Below, in pieces: positions 1 through 6,560 of a stretch of DNA of 34,208 nt (positions are counted from its first letter, which is position 1; every line of letters starts with the position of its first letter). The translations under genes were made by a program, and so were the position numbers. The notes beneath the pieces are model-generated. The model had not been told where the DNA came from. It saw only the letters and a program-made list of their open reading frames with translations, and made no database searches. Origin of the DNA: Gemmatimonadota bacterium (GTDB lineage Bacteria > Latescibacterota > UBA2968 > UBA8231); contig VXOR01000085.1 in the NCBI GenBank assembly GCA_009840005.1, forward strand, positions 1 to 34,208. Direction: 5' to 3'.

Positions 1-85
1 AATAAGGGCGACGCTCGAACCGTTCAAGGAACCTCCCCGAAATCCATATAGAGCCTTACTTTTTTATTGATCGGAGGAACAAGAC

Positions 86-481
86 ATGACCCAAGGGAAA
101 CTATACGAAGCCGCTTTTCCGTATGCAGAGGACATCCTAGCCTTGCCGGTGGAAGATCTCGACCAAACCGCGAAGTGGTACGGCGCGGCCTTTGGACTCG
201 TGGAGGTCGAAAGGCGCGACGACCCCGTGCCGACGGTCATTCTTGAACGCGATGGTGTGCAGATCGGGTTTGCGGTCAATGGCGGCGACGCCAGTCAAGA
301 GGGCGCGGCTATTTTGGTGAGTGACATCCACAAGGCCCGCGACGAGATAGAGGCGAACGGCGTCGAAACGGGTAATTGGCGCGTGGACGAGCGCGATGGG
401 AGGAAATATCAGGTTTTCTTCGTAGTCGCCCCGGACGGGCTTTGCTACTACTTCTACCAGCCGATTGAAAACGCCGGATAG
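86..481 (+). CDS. VOC superfamily (glyoxalase/bleomycin-resistance fold) protein
   Basis: A 131-residue protein with the beta-alpha-beta-beta-beta pattern of the vicinal-oxygen-chelate fold: an N-terminal ILALPVEDLDQTAKWY segment, a central strand pair ending in VQIGFAV, and a C-terminal VFFVVAPDGLCYYFYQP strand. The usual glyoxalase I metal ligands (His near the start, paired Glu/His later) are not evident, so an enzymatic glyoxalase role is unlikely. A dioxygenase-like, binding or resistance role is possible and the substrate cannot be told. The ATG is preceded by a GGAGG ribosome site at about 76-80. The gene converges with the large NTPase gene with only 12 bp between the two stop codons. 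No signal peptide is seen, so it is probably cytosolic. Family assignment is fairly safe; function is unknown. Confidence 0.85.
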   Translation: MTQGKLYEAAFPYAEDILALPVEDLDQTAKWYGAAFGLVEVERRDDPVPTVILERDGVQIGFAVNGGDASQEGAAILVSDIHKARDEIEANGVETGNWRVDERDGRKYQVFFVVAPDGLCYYFYQPIENAG

Positions 482-493
482 CGATTGTTGCTA

Positions 494-3400
494 TTAATCC
501 GGTCGGCTTACGTCGATCACGCAGACCGAGATTTTGCGCGCTTCGTCGGGCGATAGGGTCGCTTCTAGGCGCTCTTGCAGATCTTCGGCATTGGTGGGGC
601 GGGTGCCGGAGGGCGGTGGCTGCGTGCGGTCTTTGCCGAACCAGAATACTAAGTAGATGCCGTAGCCGTCTGTGTCTGGGTCAATCGTGTACTGGGCGAT
701 CAATTGGTTTCGCAGGGAACTCCAGAGTTCTTGATGCGAGTTCTTTTTGGTTTCCACCGGCACGTTGGAGCCTCCGAAGTAAACTCGAATGTCCGAACGT
801 TTATCATTGGTGTACCGTCCCTCGGGTTGGGCGTCGATATCTAGTTGCTCCAACCTATTTTGTAAATCCGATAACAGATTATCGCGGCAGGCGTCTTCTG
901 GCTTCTCGCATTTCGGTCGATTGTATTGATCGACATTCCAATACTGGCGCCAATCGGAAGTGGAACCGCCACGAATCTTGCGAGCGATCTTATCCAAGTG
1001 GTCCGTTATGAGGGCTGCGAGGTCGGAGGCGTTAGCGGGCGGACCGCCATTCAATGTCTGACAGACCTTCTCGATAGTGGGGTAACGATAACTGGCGTCG
1101 CGCCAAGTTACCCGTTGGGCATCTTGCGCCTGGGAGAGTACGTCGCGCCAGCGAGAGAGCTCTGGATCGGCAAGAAGGCGATCCAAGGCGTCACTCGCGT
1201 CCTTGGTGGGAGAAGCGGCGAGGTGTTGTATCAGGTCATTGACGAAGCGAGAGGCTTGTTTTGCAGGCGTAACCAGTCCGTCCTCCTTCCACTTGTCGGG
1301 TCCGACGTAGCTTCCGACGAGGTGGATGAGGAGTTCCAATCCCGGAATCCCCAACTCGGGAGCAATCCTCGATTCACCGAATGGGAAGCGCATGGGATCT
1401 TGGTAGCAGAAAAACTCCGTTAGATGCAGAATCCGGCCTTCTCGACCCTGTACTAACTCTCGCAGGAGATCATTATACGCCCTTGGCGAAACGACGATGC
1501 CTACCGCCAACCAATGCACGCGCTGGGCGTCGTTCATGCTTTTCCGGGACTGCTTCTTTTCGATTAGTTCCTGAAGCGGTGCTCTGTCAGCGTACTGAAT
1601 TGCGGCCCAGAGCAGATTGTCCAAATCTTTGATCTGCGTCAGCTTACAGCGAGTCGGAAAGGCGCGAAGTAGGGGCAGGCTCGCGTATTTGGCGACTTGA
1701 GCGTGGGCTGGGTCGTGCGCGAGCTCCCAGAGCTTGGAGATATGTGCGCGACTACTGCGGAACTCAGAAACGGCCAATTGCACCTGCACTTCGGCGACGA
1801 TTTCGGGACGCGCCGCAAGCAGGCATCGATACCATTCGGGCCGATAATTCAAGAGGGCTATACAGTAATAGAATGCAATCGCCTTACGAATTCGGCTGTC
1901 GTCCCATTGTGATGCGTCTTCTGAGGTAGTCCTTTCGATTTCTGCCAAGCCTGCGAGGAAAGGCAAACTGAGATAATGCATGCGGTGCTTTTCGCTGAGT
2001 GCAAGAATCTCCTCGATATCAGGAACATCCTCTCGGTCAACCGTACCACACAGGCCCTTAAGCGCGGCATCAATCAAACCATGGTCGCCTCTGAATTCCT
2101 CCTTGATGGCCTTCCTTCCATCGTTGTCACTTCCAAAGTATATGAGCGCAATCTGGTGAAGTAGATCAGGGGCAGCTCGGTTCTCGCGCAATGCGGCTTT
2201 GTTGGACCGGACATATTCGAGCCATTGCTCTTCTCGCTGCTTCTGTTCTTCGGTGAATGTCCGCTTCTGTTCTTGCCATTCCTGTTCTTGTGGCGAAGTG
2301 GGCGGAGGAGCAAGCAGTTGATCCAAGTACGCCCTCAATGTCTCGTTCCTCTGCGTGTACTCTTGTAGGACTTCGAGAGACAAGCCCTCGTTGCCGATTT
2401 GATCGGTATGCGCCGATAAAGCCCATTCAAGCAGGAGTTTGGCAACTCGCGGTTTGATGTCCGCCATGGCGATGGCCTGCTTCAGGCACCAGAGGCCGAA
2501 GTCAGAAGGCGGGCTAGCTCCGTACAAACGCTTTTGGACTTTGGCCGCGTACGACCAGAATTCGTCGGATTCGGGACACCGGGACAGTCCCTCTAATATG
2601 ATAGTCTTCTGAACCTCGGGGCGTTGCTCCAACCAAGAGCATATCTCACGAATGGCATCTTTATCGTTGACCTGATTCGTCGCTAAATCTATGCTGAGCC
2701 AGTCATACAGACGCGTTGTGTCCAGTTCGTCTCCATGCGCTTTTAGGCCGCGAGCGAGAAACCTTAGATAAAGGCCGCGCAAGTGGACATCTAGAATAGG
2801 ATATAAGCCGGGAAGTCGCTGTTGCAGATTGTCGAGAAATTCGGCGACCTGCTCGTGTGAGGACTTTTTGAGCAGGTCAAATCCCCAAAACCTGCGGTAA
2901 CTTCCGAAACCTTTCGGATTCACTCTCGCGGAAAGGTAGGTCCACACTTCCGATAGCGGCAGCTCGTGAGGGTAGAAGTGGGCCAGTAGGGTTCCGAGAA
3001 GCTCGTTGTTGGGATCGGAGATTATTTCAGTGTGAATATCGGCCAGTAGCACTTTGAGCTTACTCGTTTTGACCTCAATGTCCGAGCAGTTATGGATGAA
3101 GGCATTGAGGGCCAATGGATTGATCCACGGCCACCATGTGTCGTCGCGGACGATTTCAAGCAGGGTCTCGGAAAGACCCGGTATAGATGCACTTTCTCTC
3201 AAAACGCGCAGCACGAATGCAGTGAATTTCTGGTGGTCTTGGTCCCGGCTGTCATCCCCCAAGATTTTTCTGAGCACAGGTTCCATGTCGGGAGTGGCGA
3301 GAGGCCCGAAGGCCGCGGCCCTCTCAACGGAACCGAGTCGGTCTATATCACGGTGTAAGATTCTCAGGAGTTTAGGCTTCTCGTCGGTGGAGAACTCGCG

Positions 3401-4552
3401 GATGTCGCCGTATAGCCCGACGCCGATGGGGTCGCGCTCGATGAGATCTGCCCGGGCGTCCTTGCAATGGGCTGCGAGCCAAGCAGACAAGCCCCTCACT
3501 TCCGTAACCACGGTGCCGTCCTCTCCCACAATCAGGACGATTACGCGCCGAGCGGGAAGCCCGCTTTTGATGACTTTGGCGAGATACCGAGCACCGAGGA
3601 ATTCGGCGATGTGGCGGTGGATCGGGGTGAAGCGGTTATTGGATGTGCCCTTGAATAGCTTCGTGGCGAGTGCAGGCCGGAGCATTTCGGGACTGTCGTA
3701 GCCGCACTGGTCCAGAGTGGGATAACCTTCACTCGGCTGGCCTCGTAACGTGTTCGTGTACCCAGCCGCGCCCGAAATCAATTGAACGGCGCAGAGACGT
3801 CCGGCGGCGTCGAGAAGCTGGTCGGGTGCAGGTGGACTATTTGACGCCTGTGCCGCTTGATGTTCCTCGTTGTGCTCCCGAACCATCTGCTCGCAGGCCA
3901 TCTCGAAAGTTTCTTTGCGACTTTTCGGCCATCCGCCGCCTTGGGCTACAACATCGGCCAACATATTGAGGGTCTGTGGATTTGCGAGCAGCCCGTCAAC
4001 TCCCCGCTCCTCGGCTGCCGCGATAAATGCCTGAGCATCGTCAATGTCTGGTCGGGCGTTCAGGATGTCGTCAATGTCCGAATTCGTCAGGGGATTGAGC
4101 CGCAGAACTGTCACCTTGGAGTCCAGCGAGACGGATTCCAAGTGCTTCTGATCATTTGCCCCCAGCCAGTCCGCTTCCCGACACGAGAGGCGAAAGCGCG
4201 GCTTCCCCAACTCGTCGAGATGCCCACGGATCTGGTCAAAGGGTGTGCGAGCGTCGTCCGCACCGACGCGAATTTCATCAAGTCCGTCGATAAAGAGCGT
4301 CTTGTCGTGCCATTCGGGATGGCTCTGAGGATCGAAGGTCAAAAAGTCGCGGGCAGTAATCAGGCAGGCTTTCTCTCCAAATTCTTCGCACTCGGCCTCA
4401 AACGCAGTCGTCTTCCCTGCCCCAGGATCGCCGAGCAACACATAGGCTGGCACATCCCGGAACGCTTTGAGAAGCTGGGATTCCTTCTCCCGATGCTGAT
4501 CCGCGTCCTCTGCTAAAATCTCGGTGCAGGTGCGGGGAACGATCATGCTCAT
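494..4552 (-). CDS. NACHT-like STAND NTPase with C-terminal PD-(D/E)XK-like nuclease domain
   Basis: A 1352-residue protein. A P-loop NTPase lies at the N-terminus: Walker A GDPGAGKTT at residues 41-49, Walker B LFIDGLDEI at 86-94, and a sensor-like FRLSCREADW at about 120-129. This order fits NACHT/STAND ATPases. About 1000 residues of helical, repeat-like sequence follow, the usual place for a sensor. The C-terminus has SDIRVYF, then VPVETKKN, giving D1254, E1267 and K1269. A Q-rich helix (LRNQLIAQY) and a hydrophobic strand (YGIYLVFWF) come next. I read this as a PD-(D/E)XK nuclease fold. The start ATG overlaps the stop of the upstream ATPase gene (ATGA), so the two are probably co-translated. 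Large NACHT proteins are established anti-phage proteins in bacteria; the nuclease assignment and the defence role are inference. No signal peptide, so it should act in the cytosol. Confidence 0.8.
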   Translation of the reverse strand: MSMIVPRTCTEILAEDADQHREKESQLLKAFRDVPAYVLLGDPGAGKTTAFEAECEEFGEKACLITARDFLTFDPQSHPEWHDKTLFIDGLDEIRVGADDARTPFDQIRGHLDELGKPRFRLSCREADWLGANDQKHLESVSLDSKVTVLRLNPLTNSDIDDILNARPDIDDAQAFIAAAEERGVDGLLANPQTLNMLADVVAQGGGWPKSRKETFEMACEQMVREHNEEHQAAQASNSPPAPDQLLDAAGRLCAVQLISGAAGYTNTLRGQPSEGYPTLDQCGYDSPEMLRPALATKLFKGTSNNRFTPIHRHIAEFLGARYLAKVIKSGLPARRVIVLIVGEDGTVVTEVRGLSAWLAAHCKDARADLIERDPIGVGLYGDIREFSTDEKPKLLRILHRDIDRLGSVERAAAFGPLATPDMEPVLRKILGDDSRDQDHQKFTAFVLRVLRESASIPGLSETLLEIVRDDTWWPWINPLALNAFIHNCSDIEVKTSKLKVLLADIHTEIISDPNNELLGTLLAHFYPHELPLSEVWTYLSARVNPKGFGSYRRFWGFDLLKKSSHEQVAEFLDNLQQRLPGLYPILDVHLRGLYLRFLARGLKAHGDELDTTRLYDWLSIDLATNQVNDKDAIREICSWLEQRPEVQKTIILEGLSRCPESDEFWSYAAKVQKRLYGASPPSDFGLWCLKQAIAMADIKPRVAKLLLEWALSAHTDQIGNEGLSLEVLQEYTQRNETLRAYLDQLLAPPPTSPQEQEWQEQKRTFTEEQKQREEQWLEYVRSNKAALRENRAAPDLLHQIALIYFGSDNDGRKAIKEEFRGDHGLIDAALKGLCGTVDREDVPDIEEILALSEKHRMHYLSLPFLAGLAEIERTTSEDASQWDDSRIRKAIAFYYCIALLNYRPEWYRCLLAARPEIVAEVQVQLAVSEFRSSRAHISKLWELAHDPAHAQVAKYASLPLLRAFPTRCKLTQIKDLDNLLWAAIQYADRAPLQELIEKKQSRKSMNDAQRVHWLAVGIVVSPRAYNDLLRELVQGREGRILHLTEFFCYQDPMRFPFGESRIAPELGIPGLELLIHLVGSYVGPDKWKEDGLVTPAKQASRFVNDLIQHLAASPTKDASDALDRLLADPELSRWRDVLSQAQDAQRVTWRDASYRYPTIEKVCQTLNGGPPANASDLAALITDHLDKIARKIRGGSTSDWRQYWNVDQYNRPKCEKPEDACRDNLLSDLQNRLEQLDIDAQPEGRYTNDKRSDIRVYFGGSNVPVETKKNSHQELWSSLRNQLIAQYTIDPDTDGYGIYLVFWFGKDRTQPPPSGTRPTNAEDLQERLEATLSPDEARKISVCVIDVSRPD

Positions 4553-5799
4553 GCTTCCTCGAACCAGTGATGGGCGGGCACTGTGAGAAACTCATTCAGC
4601 GGTATCCCGCCTTCCCCAACGAGCAGCGAACTACGAGGACTAAAGCGCTGCTCAAACTCGTCCATGCCTCCCAAGGGCATTCTCTTCGCGCCGCTTTTCA
4701 CTTCGATGGCGATGATCCGAGCGCCCCGTTGCAGGACGAAGTCCACCTCGTGCGATCCGTCTCGCCAGTAATGAAGACGGATATCGGATGTCGCGGTGTT
4801 AAACAAATGTGCGCCGACCGCGCTTTCGACGATGCGTCCCCAGAAGCTGCGGTCCGCCTGCGCCTCAGCGAAAGAATACCCCGAACCGGCGGTCATCAGG
4901 GCCGTATTGAGCACATTGAGCTTGGGGCTTGAAGCGCGAACCCGATGCACTCGGCCCGCGTATTTCGGCACCCCGGCAAGCAATCCAGCGCTCGCAAGCA
5001 AATCGAGATAGCGCGCTAGAGTGGTCGTATTGCCGGCGTCTTGGAGCTGTCCCAGCATCTTGGTGTACGACAGAATCTGCCCAGAATAGACGGCTCCCAA
5101 TTCAAAGAGCCGCTTCAGTAGCGCCGGTTTGTCCACTCGGGTCATGGCGAGGAGGTCGTGTTCAATGTTCGGCTCGACGAGCGCGCCGAGGATATAATCG
5201 CGCCACCGATCCGGGTCCCGAACGAATGGAACTGCACCCGGGTAGCCGCCGAAGTAGAGATAGCGCGGCAAGTCGAAGTCGAAGGCCGCGGACATTTCGT
5301 CGAACGACCAGTGCGTGACGTGAATAGATTCAAAGCGGCCGGCGAGGCTCTCGCTCAATCCCGACTGCATGAGCAGCGGGGCCGAGCCGAGGATGACCAC
5401 GTGCAAGGGGCAACCTCTGGCGCGGTCGGCGTCCCACAGTCCTTTTACGATCTCCGACCACTGGGGAACCTTCTGAATCTCGTCGAATACCAACGCGAAT
5501 CCCCCTAATTGTTCCGCCTCGCGCCGGGCTTCTTCCCAGTGGCGCACCAGCCATTCCGCATCTCGCGCCTGTGGCGCAAGGAAGGTTGCCTCCGTCGCAG
5601 CGGATGGGACGCGAAATTCGGTAGAGTTGGGTTCATCGACAGCCCAGTAGCGGCTTTCGAGGTCGATCTGTCGCAGGGCTTGGCGCACGATGGTGGTCTT
5701 GCCGGTTTGGCGCGGCCCAAACAGGGTGATGAGTTGCCGGGGCGGTTCGGCGAGCCGGTGGTAGAGCGTGGCGACTTGGGGACGTTGAAAGGGTGCCAT
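4549..5799 (-). CDS. AAA_14 / DUF4143 family ATPase
   Basis: A 416-residue protein with the full layout of the AAA_14-DUF4143 family. Walker A GPRQTGKTT is at residues 28-36, Walker B LVFDEIQ at about 103-109, and the family-typical sensor stretch ILGSAPLLMQS...SLAGRF at about 136-156. A helical DUF4143 segment spans about 200-330. The C-terminal EVDFVL...IIAIEVKSG (D353, E366, K368) has the D-E-x-K spacing of a PD-(D/E)XK fold, which this family usually carries. Its molecular role is poorly known. Here it is the first gene of a two-gene unit with the NACHT-like nuclease: its TGA overlaps the next ATG. No Shine-Dalgarno sequence precedes its ATG. Instead a 42-bp palindrome begins seven bases upstream, suggesting leaderless or regulated expression. 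Confidence 0.88.
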   Translation of the reverse strand: MAPFQRPQVATLYHRLAEPPRQLITLFGPRQTGKTTIVRQALRQIDLESRYWAVDEPNSTEFRVPSAATEATFLAPQARDAEWLVRHWEEARREAEQLGGFALVFDEIQKVPQWSEIVKGLWDADRARGCPLHVVILGSAPLLMQSGLSESLAGRFESIHVTHWSFDEMSAAFDFDLPRYLYFGGYPGAVPFVRDPDRWRDYILGALVEPNIEHDLLAMTRVDKPALLKRLFELGAVYSGQILSYTKMLGQLQDAGNTTTLARYLDLLASAGLLAGVPKYAGRVHRVRASSPKLNVLNTALMTAGSGYSFAEAQADRSFWGRIVESAVGAHLFNTATSDIRLHYWRDGSHEVDFVLQRGARIIAIEVKSGAKRMPLGGMDEFEQRFSPRSSLLVGEGGIPLNEFLTVPAHHWFEEA

Positions 5800-5805
5800 A
5801 CAGAT

Positions 5806-5847
5806 TAAATTACACTACTGAGTAATTTTACTCAATAGCGTAATTTA
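5806..5847. promoter_or_regulatory. 42-bp imperfect palindrome in front of the ATPase-NTPase operon
   Basis: Arms 5806-5824 and 5829-5847 are complementary at 17 of 19 positions around a 4-base loop. The left arm begins TAAATTAC and ends TGAGTA; the right arm begins TACTCA and ends GTAATTTA. It lies just upstream of the minus-strand ATG at 5799, in an AT-rich pocket where a Shine-Dalgarno would be expected and is missing. It could be a repressor operator or a hairpin in the 5' leader. Which one cannot be decided from sequence. Confidence 0.6.
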
Positions 5848-5862
5848 GGACGAGATCGGACA

Positions 5863-5922
5863 GATCAAGTCCTGCTCGGTGATAACCTGGCGGTGGCTTT
5901 TATTCCGTCGGTGAGGAAGTAG
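5863..5922 (+). pseudogene. possible relic of an adenine DNA methyltransferase N-terminal segment
   Basis: Read on the plus strand from 5863, the bases encode DQVLLGDNLAV and then run into an unrelated tail and a TAG stop at 5920-5922. Many site-specific DNA-methyltransferases of the N4/N6-adenine type contain a very similar LLGDNL stretch shortly before their DPPFN catalytic motif, which is absent here. No start codon or ribosome site fits. It may be a degraded fragment left by recombination in the defence-like islet, or a chance resemblance over 11 residues. Confidence 0.18.
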
Positions 5923-5969
5923 TGGGTGAGTAGCTGGCCGGGGGCAATACCAGTTACCAACAAGGGTTC

Positions 5970-6215
5970 TTAGAATTGCTCTGCATAAATATCCAGAACT
6001 TTCCGGATCATACTTTGATAGGGAACGCCGTTTTCCTGAGCTTTTACCTTGAAGAAATCAACGCTCTTTTTGTTGAGGTTAAGCGTCACCCGCACCGTCT
6101 CCTCCCTTAGAACGAGTTGATCGGGAGGCGGCAGAAAATCCCGGATTACTTCGGCCTGTTCAATTGCTTCTGCAATATCAGCAGGCGCTTTCTCATATTT
6201 TCTTTTTTTGCTCAT
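5970..6215 (-). CDS. brnA: BrnA-like antitoxin (ribbon-helix-helix)
   Basis: An 81-residue protein starting MSKKRKYEKAP. The C-terminal half, VRVTLNLNKKSVDFFKVKAQENG followed by YQSMIRKVLDIY, is the strand-helix-helix of BrnA/CopG-like antitoxins. I chose the ATG at 6215 over one 12 codons earlier because GGAAGGGA lies five bases upstream of it. Its start lies 23 bp inside the end of brnT, the usual overlapping toxin-first order of this module. BrnA proteins neutralise BrnT and repress their shared promoter; the 12-bp-spaced repeat at 6494-6514 is a candidate operator. The region is visibly more AT-rich than the flanking genes, suggesting acquisition by transfer. Confidence 0.85.
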   Translation of the reverse strand: MSKKRKYEKAPADIAEAIEQAEVIRDFLPPPDQLVLREETVRVTLNLNKKSVDFFKVKAQENGVPYQSMIRKVLDIYAEQF

Positions 6216-6477
6216 AACGATCCCTTCCTTCGCGCCAATAACCAGCACCAAAAATGCGGATATTGCCTTTTCGATACGTAAAACGGACGGTCAAAACTCG
6301 ATCCTCAATTTTTCCAAAACAAAAATATCGCGTCTCTTCAGCGGTACTGTGTTTGCTATCAATGGCGATGATGCGATGAGGATCCGTAAACGCAAATTGA
6401 GCTTCAGCAAACGAGACTTTGTGTTTAGACTGATTAATACAGTCTTTTTGGGAATCCCATTCAAAGTTCATATTCAT
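6193..6477 (-). CDS. brnT: BrnT-like toxin
   Basis: A 94-residue protein beginning MNMNFEWDSQKD, with HKVSFAEAQFAFTDPH, DSKHSTAEETRYFCFGK and VRFTYRKGNIRIFGAGY segments, all in the order and spacing of BrnT, a RelE-fold ribonuclease toxin. It is the first gene of the pair and overlaps brnA. One oddity: the conserved RIISAR-type stretch near the C-terminus reads RIFGAG here, so an arginine usually present is replaced, which could weaken the activity. Either of two adjacent ATGs (6477 or 6471) could be the start; neither has a clear ribosome site. The toxin assignment is good; whether it is active is open. Confidence 0.83.
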   Translation of the reverse strand: MNMNFEWDSQKDCINQSKHKVSFAEAQFAFTDPHRIIAIDSKHSTAEETRYFCFGKIEDRVLTVRFTYRKGNIRIFGAGYWREGRDRYEQKKKI

Positions 6478-6493
6478 TGTTCAGTGCATTTTA

Positions 6494-6514
6494 ATACATA
6501 TAGTTATACATATA
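6494..6514. promoter_or_regulatory. 9-bp direct repeat with 12-bp period upstream of brnT
   Basis: ATACATATA occurs at 6494-6502 and again at 6506-6514, in the AT-rich gap between divergent brnT (start 6477) and the gene at 6561. Ribbon-helix-helix antitoxins commonly bind short repeated or palindromic sites at such positions, so this could be the BrnA operator. That is inference. Confidence 0.35.
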
Positions 6515-6560
6515 TCATGAATCCATATCAAGGATTAGATCGTTTCACAAAGGGCCAGCC

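Noticed and set aside
3054..4516. Long plus-strand open frames opposite the NACHT-like gene (to 219 codons)
   Set aside because: They lie antisense to a gene with clear Walker motifs, show low-complexity composition and have no recognisable domain or ribosome site.
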